From: CAYFSS01 sp964345975
GTDB taxonomy: Bacteria; Bacillota; Clostridia; Saccharofermentanales; Fastidiosipilaceae
Assembly: GCA_964345975.1 (NCBI GenBank)
Contig: CAYFSS010000009.1
Span: 1 to 64,000, forward strand
Length of the DNA: 64,000 nt
Reading direction: 5' to 3'
Made by a program: the position numbers and the translations under genes. The notes beneath the pieces are model-generated. The model was not told the DNA's origin, did no database searches, and saw only the letters and a program-made list of their open reading frames with translations. Positions 33,231-42,759 of this stretch are shown here, piece after piece (position 1 is the first letter of the stretch; every line of letters begins with the position of its first letter).

Positions 33231-34946
33231 GTGCTTAAAAAACAACGTAACCTCATCATTCTTCTTGTCATAGCTGTGGGGCTCTTTGCTATGTACTTCA
33301 TCTTCGATCAACAAGAGAAGCAACGCTTGGCAGAGGAAACAACCCCTACAACATCAGAGTTAAAAACCCTCGAAGCCTTGGTTGACTTTCAGAGGACGGA
33401 TCTCAAGTCCATCACGATTGAAAATGACGACAGCAAGCTGGTCTTTGAAACAGAGCTCATGCCTATCGAAGAATCCGAAGCGACCGAGACGGAAGCACAA
33501 GATGTCAACGATGAGGAGCAAACAACTGAGGCTGAAGAGGAGGGTGGTGAACCTTCCGAATCCGAGACGCAAGCACCTCCGCAACCACGTGTTTGGGTTC
33601 TAGCTGAACCTAAGATCGAACGTGGTCCTACAGAGAAATCTATTCAAGATGTCGCCGGCAGTCTGGAACGCCTTTTTGTCAGTCGTGAACTCACAGAAAT
33701 AGCAGAACTAAGCGATTATGGGCTTGATGAGCCCCAAGCTGAGGTCAGCTACGAAACGGATGATGGCGATGAAGTCACCGTTCTCTTAGGGGATGAACTC
33801 CAAGGTGGCAATAAATACTATGCCAAGCGCGCCGACCAGGATCGTGTTGTCATCATTGGGACTGCCGCCAAGGCTATGCTAAGTCGTCCCACAGACCTCA
33901 TTCCCTTGGAAGTTATGCCGGGTACAGGTGGACAATTCAGGACCTTTGAGGTCAAGCGGGAACAAGATGATTTCACCTTCGCGGGTGAACTGGAAATCAT
34001 CCCTACGGTGTCAGGAGAACAAAGAGAACTCGCAGAAGAGATCCTTGACGCTACAGATGCCAAACTAAATGAACAAGAACGTGGCTTGTTGCAATGGACT
34101 CTCACCGAGCCTAAGGTCTGGCCGGCCGACGATACCAAGCTCATCACGTTCATGAACGAGATCGGTGCAATCAAAGCTACCGAGTGGCTGGAAATTGCTC
34201 CGGACGAAGAGACCATGAAAGACTATGGGCTCGATGAACCTCGTATGGCGTTCTCGTATATGGTAACGGATGATCAAAAAGGCGAGTTGCTCCTTGGAAA
34301 ATCACGGGGTGACGGTCAGCACATCGCCTACAGTTCGGTTCAAGATGCCATTTTCACCTATGCCTCAGGTAGTCTGCCTTCGCAGGGTATGAGAGCAACC
34401 GACTTTATCAATACGTTTTCCTACATCGAAAACATCAATCAGGTCGGCGAGATTAAATTGACGGTCGATGGCGAAGAATACGAGTTCGAAGTCTTCAATC
34501 CAACTCAGGAAGAGAAGGAAGAAGACGATAGCTTAGAACCGAAGTATCTCCTCAATGGTGAAAATGCGAACATCATGAATGAGAAAGATCGCGGGTACTT
34601 TAACAGTTTCTACCAAAGCGTCATCAGTGTTATGATTCGCGGTTTCGATCTCGAAGCCGATCCGGAACTTGATTCCTCGACGAGCATTGTCTTTGTCAAC
34701 CGCCACACCGATGACGAAGAATCTGTCGAATTGGTCGAACGTGATGAGAGGACCTTCTATATCTTCCGTAACGGCGAATACACGGGTTTCTATACCTCGA
34801 AAGATGAAGTCTACGGATCCGGTCCTCAAGATGATGAAGCTATTATGCCAAGTCTCACGCTCTTGCAAGAAGCTATGGCAGGAGCGGAAAACGGCGTTTT
34901 TGTCCGTCCTACGGAAGCAGATCCGGAAGCAACGGAGGCCCCTTAA
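33231..34946 (+). CDS. DUF4340 domain-containing protein
   Basis: A 571-residue protein with one N-terminal membrane segment (about residues 7-24) and an extracytoplasmic region. Two repeated blocks, around YGLDEPQAEVSY and YGLDEPRMAFSY, resemble DUF4340 domains, which commonly follow GldG-like genes. Residues 80-122 are an acidic low-complexity linker (rich in Glu, Thr and Ser). GTG 33231 follows TAGGAGG. Function is unknown, but the setting makes it part of the ABC system. Confidence 0.85.
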   Translation: MLKKQRNLIILLVIAVGLFAMYFIFDQQEKQRLAEETTPTTSELKTLEALVDFQRTDLKSITIENDDSKLVFETELMPIEESEATETEAQDVNDEEQTTEAEEEGGEPSESETQAPPQPRVWVLAEPKIERGPTEKSIQDVAGSLERLFVSRELTEIAELSDYGLDEPQAEVSYETDDGDEVTVLLGDELQGGNKYYAKRADQDRVVIIGTAAKAMLSRPTDLIPLEVMPGTGGQFRTFEVKREQDDFTFAGELEIIPTVSGEQRELAEEILDATDAKLNEQERGLLQWTLTEPKVWPADDTKLITFMNEIGAIKATEWLEIAPDEETMKDYGLDEPRMAFSYMVTDDQKGELLLGKSRGDGQHIAYSSVQDAIFTYASGSLPSQGMRATDFINTFSYIENINQVGEIKLTVDGEEYEFEVFNPTQEEKEEDDSLEPKYLLNGENANIMNEKDRGYFNSFYQSVISVMIRGFDLEADPELDSSTSIVFVNRHTDDEESVELVERDERTFYIFRNGEYTGFYTSKDEVYGSGPQDDEAIMPSLTLLQEAMAGAENGVFVRPTEADPEATEAP

Positions 34947-36107
34947 ATGCCACAACGTAGAGCCGTGGAGGCACAAGCTGCTCTGCGACAGCGCCGTAAA
35001 GTCCTGCTTATTTTTGCTTCGATCCTCCTCGTCCTCCTGGCTGTGCTGCTCATCTGGTTGAGTCAAACGGGTCAAGAACCTTTTGGTGGCCAGGATAATA
35101 GGAGTGCGGTCGATAATCCTGTCGATGGATTCCTACTCGATAAGATCGATGCAAGCAGCTTGACGCCTTTTGGCGATGCCTACGTTTTGAGGCTAAATCC
35201 CAACCGACTGTCCGTCATCAATCTGGAAGGTGCGGAAGAGTATAGTTTCACCATCCGATCCGAGTCACCACAGGTAGCGACTGCCGGAGATTATGCCTTA
35301 GTCTTTGAGCGAGACGGCTATGATTATTACCTTGCAAAACCACAAGGTGTCATCTATGAAGGGAAGACCCAGGACCCTATTGTTGAAGGACAGGTCAGTT
35401 TAGACGGTCAAGTCGCGCTGATCTTGGACTCCCCGGAAACACGTGGTGTCCTGAGGCTTATGGATACGGACGGTCGCCATCTCTTAGATTACAGACTTCG
35501 AGATCGGCTGCGGTCGGGGCAACTCATCAGAGCAAACTTTGCCCAAGATGAACCCATTGTCGATCTAGCGCTGCTCAATACCGATGGTTCCTCACCTCGG
35601 CCGCTGATTCACCGCTTTGATATCGAGACAGCCAAGTTAAACGAGATCTATCAGATTGATGCCAATGAAGTCCTCCCGATCATCGCGCAAGGCGTTGGGG
35701 GGGATCTCTTAGCCATCGGTCCTCAATCGGTCTATCGCCTCGAAGGTGACAGCATCGTTCCTTGGCTCAAGGCGGCGCGTATCCAAGCTGCTCTACCCTG
35801 TCAAAACGGAGCTGCCATGATTGCTTCCGAATCTTTTGACGGGGTCACGAGGCTTTATTATCTCAAGTTCTCGGACAGCTCTACGCAACTTAATGAACTG
35901 CCTTCTGTTGTTGTCGGCGATGCCCCTCAACTGTTTGTCACACGAAATAACTATGTTGCGGTAGCAGAAGGCTCTGTCCTGCACGTCGTCAATGTCAACA
36001 CGATGGCGACGGAACGCGTCGATCTGGGTTCGAACATTGTTCAAATATCGCTGGATGATCGTGGTCGCGTCCTCGTGGTGACGCAAGACCGAGTCATGCG
36101 CGTCTAG
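34947..36107 (+). CDS. membrane-anchored beta-propeller-like protein (possibly DUF5711)
   Basis: A 386-residue protein with a basic N-terminus, one transmembrane segment (about residues 23-45) and a long extracytoplasmic part made of repeated beta-strand stretches such as YALVFERDGYDYYLAK and VALILDSPETRGVLRL. This fits a propeller-like fold of the DUF5711 kind, recalled from memory. Its ATG abuts the preceding stop without a gap, so it is translated with the ABC operon. No enzymatic motif is seen. Confidence 0.7.
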   Translation: MPQRRAVEAQAALRQRRKVLLIFASILLVLLAVLLIWLSQTGQEPFGGQDNRSAVDNPVDGFLLDKIDASSLTPFGDAYVLRLNPNRLSVINLEGAEEYSFTIRSESPQVATAGDYALVFERDGYDYYLAKPQGVIYEGKTQDPIVEGQVSLDGQVALILDSPETRGVLRLMDTDGRHLLDYRLRDRLRSGQLIRANFAQDEPIVDLALLNTDGSSPRPLIHRFDIETAKLNEIYQIDANEVLPIIAQGVGGDLLAIGPQSVYRLEGDSIVPWLKAARIQAALPCQNGAAMIASESFDGVTRLYYLKFSDSSTQLNELPSVVVGDAPQLFVTRNNYVAVAEGSVLHVVNVNTMATERVDLGSNIVQISLDDRGRVLVVTQDRVMRV

Positions 36108-36116
36108 AGATCTATC

Positions 36117-37388
36117 ATGACGTACGATGTGTTAATCCTCGGGGCAGGTCCGGCGGGGATCATGACCGCTCTTTCATTTCTCAATAAAAAGCCCGACCGT
36201 TCTGTCCTTCTTCTGGAAAGTGGCGACGCCATCGGAGGAAAAATCCCTGCCAGTGGAAATGGTCGCTGTAACTTTACAAATCGTGACGTAGCGCCTTCTG
36301 ACTATCTCACGTCAAGTTCCCCGGAAACGATACTCCGTGTCTTGGCCGATCAACCGGTCGTAAAGACTTTGGACTTCTTTGCTTCCCTGGGACTGGTTTG
36401 GCGAGAAGAAGAAGGACGGTTATATCCGGCCTCGTTTGAAGCAAAAACGCTGCTGAATCTCTTGGAGCTGAGACTTGATGAAGTAGGAGCTAAGGTTGTC
36501 AGAAATGTAAGACCAAGCACTATTTATCATCGTGACTCTTTATGGCATTACGGGCCTTATCAAGCGAAGCATTTCGTTTTAGCGTGCGGTTCTCCGGCCG
36601 GTAAGCCCGCAAAAAACTATCAAAAGCCTTCTTTCCCTGAGCTGGATTGGATCGCTTGGAGCCCCGCTCTTGTCCCGATCGAATGCAAAGATTTCTTTAA
36701 GCGGTTGAGTGGCACCAGGATTCCTGCCCATTTGACAGCTTATGGACAACAAGGCTGTACGTACAGCCAAGGCACGGTGTTGTTCACTAACTATGGCTTG
36801 TCCGGTATTGCTTCATTGGATTTAGCTTCCACTTTGCTTGACCTACAAGCAATCCATGATTCATCCGGCAACAAGAAGTTAAGATCAACGCAGTTTCTTG
36901 CTGAGAAAATATACGGTGCAGCAAGCAAGAATTCCCCGTACCTGATTTGTTTGAATTTCTTTCCTGAATGGTCAGACGATATGTGGAACCTTCAGATAAG
37001 CAAACGTATTCGTCATTCGAACGTCGATCTGAGAGGCTTGCTCCCGATGAAACTACAATTCCTGATCGAAGATCTTTGGTCAAAGCTCATCAAGCAGGGG
37101 GAGAAGCCCGAACAGCTCTTCCGTGGATTGCTGGGGGCTTTTCCGTTCCTCTATCGCTCTTTACGCTCCTTTGAGTTTGCCCAAGTAGCACGTGGCGGCT
37201 TGCGACTGGATGACTGGGAGAGTACATCCTTGGAGCATAAGGACTACCCGGGTCTCTATGCTGTGGGTGAGATTCTCGATGTAGTGGGTCATTGTGGCGG
37301 TTTTAATTTACAATGGGCTTGGTCAAGTGCACTGCAGGTGGGTCAAGCCATCAGTCGCTCACCACGTCTAGAAAGGAAGGCACCATGA
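36117..37388 (+). CDS. HI0933/BaiN-family flavoprotein
   Basis: A 423-residue FAD-dependent oxidoreductase of the HI0933-like family. The dinucleotide motif GAGPAGIM is at residues 8-15, GGKIPASGNGRCNFTN is the family signature, and the C-terminal VGEILDVVGHCGGFNLQWAWSSA closes the FAD site. The physiological substrate is not known; BaiN is a bile-acid reductase in some gut Clostridia, but this cannot be inferred here. It overlaps the next gene by 4 nt (ATGA). Confidence 0.88.
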   Translation: MTYDVLILGAGPAGIMTALSFLNKKPDRSVLLLESGDAIGGKIPASGNGRCNFTNRDVAPSDYLTSSSPETILRVLADQPVVKTLDFFASLGLVWREEEGRLYPASFEAKTLLNLLELRLDEVGAKVVRNVRPSTIYHRDSLWHYGPYQAKHFVLACGSPAGKPAKNYQKPSFPELDWIAWSPALVPIECKDFFKRLSGTRIPAHLTAYGQQGCTYSQGTVLFTNYGLSGIASLDLASTLLDLQAIHDSSGNKKLRSTQFLAEKIYGAASKNSPYLICLNFFPEWSDDMWNLQISKRIRHSNVDLRGLLPMKLQFLIEDLWSKLIKQGEKPEQLFRGLLGAFPFLYRSLRSFEFAQVARGGLRLDDWESTSLEHKDYPGLYAVGEILDVVGHCGGFNLQWAWSSALQVGQAISRSPRLERKAP

Positions 37389-38521
37389 AGAGCAATCGTC
37401 GGCGTCGACGTAATCGCCGCCAGGAACAAGCTCCGAAACGCCCAAGAATCCTCATGGGCACCTTGGCAACTCTATTGGTATTAATTCTGGGGACCGCTAT
37501 CATCGCCATCACAGTTCTTATGGGACGGATAGATTTCATCAAAGGTACGAACCATTGGGATGCGGTAGAGTTACAAGCACTCCAGGATTCTTATGCTCGT
37601 GTCTTGGATCAAGAAGCAGGGGATGACAGTGAAGAAATTGCTCTGGCTGAGGCTCTGCTTAATAATCAGCTCGCTGTAACACCTGCCGAGTATTATCAAT
37701 CAGATGATGTTGAGCACATACTCTTGCGTTTCTCGGATCCCCAGAATCTAAGGGGTGGCACAAATCGTGATCTCTTTTATTTGATGACCTACATAAAATC
37801 TACCGAGCGTATGGCATTGATTTACTTGCCGAATGCCCTCTACCTCAAAGGTCCCGAAATCTCGGCTGACCATCTCCAAGCTTATGCAAATTATGCGGGC
37901 ATTGACTACGTGAGACAATCTTTGGAGCATAGTTTTGCAATCCATATCCCTAAAGTGATGGAATTTGATATCAGCTATCTTCTCCAACCGTTTAGGAATG
38001 ACAATGAATTAAGCATTGAACTTACTGAACCAGAGGCGAAAGCCATCAATCTACAGATATCAGATCACTTAGAAAACTTGGAAGTTGTGACTGAGAGTCA
38101 GATAACCCCTCTACCTGAAGAAGCGGGGGAGTATTATCCGGAACCTGCTCAAGCTCTTGCGTACTGGCGTTTAGGCGAAATAGAAGATGCTCCGAGTCCT
38201 TTAGAGCGCAGATCTTATCTCATCGATACGTTGATCACGTACTATCTTGATCATGGGTTTACCACAATGAATAAAGGAATCAGCAACGCTGATTCCCTTG
38301 CAAGGTCGATGAAAACGGATCTAAACTTCTTTGAATTAATTTGGGAGATTCCGAAGATTGACAATCGTTTCGATTCCGAGGTCATCTACTTTGATCTCTT
38401 AGAGGAGGATAACTTCGATACATTCAATCATTATGGGAATGATCTTCTGACGTTTTATCCTCGCGAATTGCAACAACGCTACCATGATTTCCTCGAAGCT
38501 AACGGGGCTGAGCCTAATTAG
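37385..38521 (+). CDS. divergent LytR-CpsA-Psr-like membrane protein
   Basis: A 378-residue protein with a very basic N-terminus (RRRRRNRRQ), one transmembrane helix (about residues 22-46) and an extracytoplasmic domain. The layout follows the LCP family, which attaches glycopolymers to peptidoglycan: HILLRFSD where LCPs have HILLxGSD, a later FAIHIPKVMEFDISYL, and QALAYWRLGE...LERRSYLIDTLI where LCPs have QALAYxR...RxxRQxxVL. The catalytic RSDT motif reads NRDLFYL, so activity is doubtful. ATG 37385 follows AAGGAAGG. This is a judgement from pattern, not from a search. Confidence 0.55.
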   Translation: MKSNRRRRRNRRQEQAPKRPRILMGTLATLLVLILGTAIIAITVLMGRIDFIKGTNHWDAVELQALQDSYARVLDQEAGDDSEEIALAEALLNNQLAVTPAEYYQSDDVEHILLRFSDPQNLRGGTNRDLFYLMTYIKSTERMALIYLPNALYLKGPEISADHLQAYANYAGIDYVRQSLEHSFAIHIPKVMEFDISYLLQPFRNDNELSIELTEPEAKAINLQISDHLENLEVVTESQITPLPEEAGEYYPEPAQALAYWRLGEIEDAPSPLERRSYLIDTLITYYLDHGFTTMNKGISNADSLARSMKTDLNFFELIWEIPKIDNRFDSEVIYFDLLEEDNFDTFNHYGNDLLTFYPRELQQRYHDFLEANGAEPN

Positions 38522-38607
38522 CTGAAATCGCAAGACACTTCGCTTATACTGTGGAACGCCATCGTTCTACGATGCTATCTTAGGTTATTACAGAAGGAGA
38601 AACACCT

Positions 38608-39234
38608 ATGTCTAGGTCTGTTAAGCACACTCTGCTCTTTGGTTTGATGCTATTGTTGTCATTCCAACTCATAGCATGCCAGAAGGCTGAGAGCTCAAAG
38701 AAAGAGGTAGGACAAATGTCAAACTACGTAACTTTAGTGATGGAGAACGATGCTAAGATCGTCATTGAACTCGATCCGGAATCTGCTCCCATCACGGTCG
38801 CAAACTTCCAGAAATTGGTTGGAGAGTCTTTCTACGATGGAATCACTTTCCACCGTGCAGTGCCCGGTTTTGTCATCCAAGGGGGCGATCCGAGAGGGAA
38901 TGGCACCGGTGGGTCAGACGAGACCATCAAAGGAGAGTTTTCGCAAAATGGGGTCGACAATCCTTTGAAGCATGTCCGCGGTGTTCTGTCGATGGCTCGT
39001 TCCGCCAACCCTGATTCCGCCAGCAGCCAGTTCTTTATCGTACTCGATACGAGCAACGGGGTTACTCGCTCGCTCGATGGGCAGTATGCTGCCTTCGGTA
39101 AAGTTATCGACGGGATGGACGAAGTCGATCGCATTGCAGCCTTACCCACCAGAGGCGACAGCATTGTTGAACAGCCCAAGATTAGCCGTGCTTACTTCAG
39201 TGATGACCAAGGGGAACTCAAGACGGCTGAATAG
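38608..39234 (+). CDS. lipoprotein peptidyl-prolyl isomerase (cyclophilin)
   Basis: A 208-residue cyclophilin-type prolyl isomerase exported as a lipoprotein. The signal peptide ends in the lipobox LIAC with Cys24 as the lipid site. The catalytic domain contains FHRAVPGFVIQGGDP, then SQFFIVL and the loop DGQYAAFGKVIDGMD. It probably helps fold exported proteins on the membrane surface. A TATACT hexamer at 38545-38550 may be its -10 box. A strong terminator follows. Confidence 0.93.
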   Translation: MSRSVKHTLLFGLMLLLSFQLIACQKAESSKKEVGQMSNYVTLVMENDAKIVIELDPESAPITVANFQKLVGESFYDGITFHRAVPGFVIQGGDPRGNGTGGSDETIKGEFSQNGVDNPLKHVRGVLSMARSANPDSASSQFFIVLDTSNGVTRSLDGQYAAFGKVIDGMDEVDRIAALPTRGDSIVEQPKISRAYFSDDQGELKTAE

Positions 39235-39264
39235 GGAAGAAAACTCTATCGCCTGAATCTGTTT

Positions 39265-39298
39265 AATAGGAGGTCGCCGGTAGCGACCTCCTATTTCG
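39265..39298. terminator. bidirectional terminator overlapping the ABC-F stop codon
   Basis: A perfect 13-bp stem, AATAGGAGGTCGC (39265-39277) with GCGACCTCCTATT (39283-39295), has the loop CGGTA. It ends the cyclophilin transcript, and its 3' arm contains the stop codon (39291-39293) of the convergent ABC-F gene. T-tracts are weak on both sides. The stem also contains AGGAGG. Confidence 0.75.
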
Positions 39299-41225
39299 TT
39301 TCGTCCAGGATTTCTAATAAGGCGAAGTAATGATTATAGCAATCCTCGAGTTCGACCAGGCTTGAAGCATACACCTCATAGGCTTCCGGACTGTGGTTTG
39401 TCATGCCTGCTTCAAAATTCTCATGAGCGCTTTCAAGCGAAGCGATCGAAGCTTCCAGATCTTGGACTTCCTTTAACCAATTTGCACGTAATTTTCGGCG
39501 ATGAGCGGGGGAGCCTGTACGGTATTCTTCGATCGGACTTTTCTTTCCTGAGGCTTGGGTCTTAACCGATGTGGGCTTGGATTGCTTGGTCTGGGGGGGC
39601 TTTTGTGTGTTGAGATTGGCTTCAAAATCCCGTAGCCATGCTTCATAGGTTTCATGTCGGTTGATCTTTCGCTCGACAAACCCATAGACATCATGCGCTA
39701 AGGCTTCGATAAAGAAGCGGTCATGAGACACCAGCACCAGCGCACCGGGCCACTCTTGGAGCAGGTCTTCAAGATGTTCACGCGAGTAGATATCGAGGTG
39801 ATTCGTTGGTTCGTCCATGAAAAGGACATCGGGCTTAGCTTCAAAGATTGAAGCTAAGTAGAGGCGATGGCGCTCTCCTCCGGAAAGGATTTCAATTCTC
39901 TTGTCCTGCGTCGCAAAAGGGAACCCAAACTGATGGAGTCTCGCTCGGAGCTCTGTCTCGCTTCTTTGAGGATGCTCCGAGATCAAATACTCGTAGAGAC
40001 TTGTAGATTCTTGCGGAAAATGGACACGTTGACCCATGTACGAAATTTTAGGATTTCCATAGAGTCTAAGCTGGCCACCCGAGGCGGCTTCTTCGCCTAG
40101 CAATATCCGCAACAACGTCGTCTTACCACAACCGTTTGGACCGATGAGTGCATGGCGATCTTTAGCCCGCAAGACGTAAGTAAAATCTGAAAAGAGCACC
40201 CGCTCATCAAAAGCCATCGTCAAATCTTGCGTTTCCAAAAGCACGCGGTCTTCACGTGCTGAATCCGGATCGGGAGGGACGAAGCTGAAACTCATCTTGC
40301 GCTCAGCCGGGATCTTGGATCGAAGATCCTGCAAGCGTTCTCGCATATCTTCAACCAAACGTTGACGCTCATGGTAAGCGGTCATCTTCCGATGAGAAAA
40401 GAGGGTTTGAACGACTTGTTCTTGGATCTCAATATTCTCGCTGAGATTCTTCTCTTGGCGTTCCAGGCTGAGGATACGCTCGTCACGCACAGCCTTCGCT
40501 TGAGAATAATTACCGCGATAGCGATAAAATTTCTTGGCATCAAATGAGAAGATTCGATTCGTTACCTTATCCAAGAAGTAGCGATCGTGCGAAACGATGA
40601 CCATGGCACCCTTGAATTGACGCAACGTTTTCTGTAGCCACTCAAGGCCCATGAAGTCCAAGTGATTCGTAGGCTCATCGAGGAGTAAGAGATCGGCCTG
40701 GGCCAAGAGGCAACGAGCTAGGTTGACCCGCATTTTCTCACCCCCGGAGAGCGGATCGTAATCTCGATCTATCATGTTTTCCGGTAAACCCAAAGCGGCC
40801 AAGATCTGAGACAGCTGCGCCCGATAGTTGTAGCCCCCGGCTGCATCCCATCGCTCCTGCAATTTTGCATATCTGGCGAGAAGTTGTTCTTGAGTCGCAG
40901 GATCTTCAGTGGACATTTCATGCTCGAGTTCTGTCATTTCATTTCGCAGCGAATCGAGGAAGGGATGGTCGCCGACTTTGGCTCCGGGGATTTCGGATTC
41001 AAGATCCTGACTAAGGCGAGCAATGATGAGACCATGCGTCAAACGTATTCTACCGGTAGAGGGTTTGATGGATTGGTCAATAATCTTAAGCAGCGTGGAT
41101 TTGCCTGATCCGTTGTCACCGATCAGACCGATGCGATCACCTTCGTAGATCTTGAACGACACCTCATCGAAGAGAGTTTCTTTTGGAAAGATGACCGATA
41201 AGTTTTCAGCTGCCAGATATTGCAC
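39291..41225 (-). CDS. ABC-F family ATPase (Uup/YfmR-like)
   Basis: A 644-residue protein with two ABC domains in tandem and no membrane segments, which is the ABC-F pattern of ribosome-associated ATPases. Domain 1 has GDNGSGKST, LSGGEKMRV and LLDEPTNHLD; domain 2 has GPNGCGKTT, LSGGERHRL and FMDEPTNHLD. A linker of about 80 residues separates them, and the C-terminus has a charged coiled coil like Uup. The GTG start at 41225 is 7 nt after GGAGA. A role in resolving stalled ribosomes or in antibiotic protection is possible; the sequence does not decide. Confidence 0.93.
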   Translation of the reverse strand: MQYLAAENLSVIFPKETLFDEVSFKIYEGDRIGLIGDNGSGKSTLLKIIDQSIKPSTGRIRLTHGLIIARLSQDLESEIPGAKVGDHPFLDSLRNEMTELEHEMSTEDPATQEQLLARYAKLQERWDAAGGYNYRAQLSQILAALGLPENMIDRDYDPLSGGEKMRVNLARCLLAQADLLLLDEPTNHLDFMGLEWLQKTLRQFKGAMVIVSHDRYFLDKVTNRIFSFDAKKFYRYRGNYSQAKAVRDERILSLERQEKNLSENIEIQEQVVQTLFSHRKMTAYHERQRLVEDMRERLQDLRSKIPAERKMSFSFVPPDPDSAREDRVLLETQDLTMAFDERVLFSDFTYVLRAKDRHALIGPNGCGKTTLLRILLGEEAASGGQLRLYGNPKISYMGQRVHFPQESTSLYEYLISEHPQRSETELRARLHQFGFPFATQDKRIEILSGGERHRLYLASIFEAKPDVLFMDEPTNHLDIYSREHLEDLLQEWPGALVLVSHDRFFIEALAHDVYGFVERKINRHETYEAWLRDFEANLNTQKPPQTKQSKPTSVKTQASGKKSPIEEYRTGSPAHRRKLRANWLKEVQDLEASIASLESAHENFEAGMTNHSPEAYEVYASSLVELEDCYNHYFALLEILDETK

Positions 41226-41268
41226 CTAATAGTCTCCATGCGTTCTAACATAACGTAAATCTCATTTC

Positions 41269-41320
41269 TCAGTCATAGACAGAAACTGCGCTAATCGATG
41301 AAACTACAGTAAATGACTGA
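41269..41320. promoter_or_regulatory. inverted repeat upstream of leuC
   Basis: TCAGTCAT (41269-41276) and ATGACTGA (41313-41320) form a perfect 8-bp inverted repeat, extended outward by ATTTC/GAAAT with a small bulge. It lies in the 224-bp gap between divergent genes, so it could be an operator. No T-box or leader peptide is visible in this gap. Confidence 0.35.
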
Positions 41321-41449
41321 ATGAAATTCCACTTATAAATTGCAAGAAATAATCTTAGCACAAAGCATGAACAAAGCTTCACATCCACGAACGGTAAGTA
41401 ATTTTCACTTTGTTAAACTCGATTTTAGATTATTTGGAGGTGGAGAGAG

Positions 41450-42757
41450 ATGTCTATGACTATGAGTGAGAAGATCTTAGCCAAACATGCAGGCAAAGAT
41501 CGAGTGAGTGCGGGGGAAGTCATTACGTGTGATCTTTCATTGGTACTGGCAAATGATGTGACTGCACCTCCAGCCATCGAACGTTTCCGTGAATTAAGAG
41601 ATGAAGTTTTCGATCCTGACCGGGTCGTTTTTGTTGCCGATCACTTTACACCAAGCAAAGACATCGCCTCCGCCGAAAATGTGAAGATCTTAACGGATTT
41701 TTCTAAGGAACAAGGGCTCTCAAAATACTGTCCGGAAGGAAGTGAAGGTTTTGGGATAGAACACATTATCTTACCGGAGAATGGTTGGGTTTTGCCGGGA
41801 GATCTTGTTATCGGGGGAGATTCTCACACGTGCACTTATGGTGCCTTGCAGGCGTTTGCAACAGGTGTAGGGAGTACCGACATTGCAGCAGCCATGTCGA
41901 CAGGGAAAGCCTGGTTCCGTGTCCCCGAGACCTTTGCCATTCATCTAGAAGGTGAGTTACCCGAAGGAGTCACCGGGAAAGACGTGATTCTCTATCTCTT
42001 ATCGCAAATCGGGGTCGACGGCGCTCGTTATCAAGCTTTGGAATTCATGGGGCCCGGGGTTGCCTCCCTCAGCATGGCCGACCGCCTCACAATCTCTAAC
42101 ATGGCGATCGAAGGCGGTGCTAAGGCCGGTTTATTCCCCTTCGATGAAACGCTTGAAGCATACATTGCTGAGCATGCTCCTGAACGCTATCAAGCCGGAG
42201 ATTACATGGTTGTAGAATCCGATCCCGATGCTTCTTATCAACAAGAACTGACGATCAATCTTGCTGATTTAAAATCTATGGTCGCTGCGCCACATCTCCC
42301 GGAGAATGCGTTCCCGGTGGAAGAAATTGTAGAAAACCCCACCATTCAGCAAGTCGTTATCGGTTCATGTACCAATGGTCGTTTAGAAGACCTAAGAGCG
42401 GCTGCCAAAGTCCTTGAAGGGCAACATATTGCCGACGGCGTGCGACTTCTCATTATTCCCGGTTCACAGCGTATCTGGCGCCAAGCAATGGAAGAGGGAC
42501 TGTTGTCTATCTTCTTGGATGCCGGTGCTACCGTCGGTCCGCCAACGTGCGGTCCTTGCTTGGGTGGACACATGGGAGTCCTTGCTGCAGGCGAACGATG
42601 CGTCTCAACGACGAATCGCAATTTCCTGGGGCGCATGGGTCATAAAGATTCGGAGATCTATCTGGCATCCCCTGCAACTGCCGCATATTCAGCCATTGCA
42701 GGGAGGGTGTCCGGCGCTTCGTCCGCGGATTCGTCCGCTGCTTTGAAGGGGGAGTAG
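41450..42757 (+). CDS. leuC: 3-isopropylmalate dehydratase large subunit
   Basis: A 435-residue aconitase-family protein that, with LeuD, isomerises isopropylmalate in leucine synthesis. The cluster cysteines are in VIGSCTNGR and GPPTCGPCLGG. GDSHTCTYGALQAFATGVGSTD is the active-site region. The length is that of the short LeuC type found in Clostridia and archaea, rather than the 466-residue enteric form. GGAGG lies 9 nt before ATG 41450. It starts the leuC-leuD-leuB-ilvD operon. Confidence 0.93.
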   Translation: MSMTMSEKILAKHAGKDRVSAGEVITCDLSLVLANDVTAPPAIERFRELRDEVFDPDRVVFVADHFTPSKDIASAENVKILTDFSKEQGLSKYCPEGSEGFGIEHIILPENGWVLPGDLVIGGDSHTCTYGALQAFATGVGSTDIAAAMSTGKAWFRVPETFAIHLEGELPEGVTGKDVILYLLSQIGVDGARYQALEFMGPGVASLSMADRLTISNMAIEGGAKAGLFPFDETLEAYIAEHAPERYQAGDYMVVESDPDASYQQELTINLADLKSMVAAPHLPENAFPVEEIVENPTIQQVVIGSCTNGRLEDLRAAAKVLEGQHIADGVRLLIIPGSQRIWRQAMEEGLLSIFLDAGATVGPPTCGPCLGGHMGVLAAGERCVSTTNRNFLGRMGHKDSEIYLASPATAAYSAIAGRVSGASSADSSAALKGE

Positions 42758-42759
42758 AG

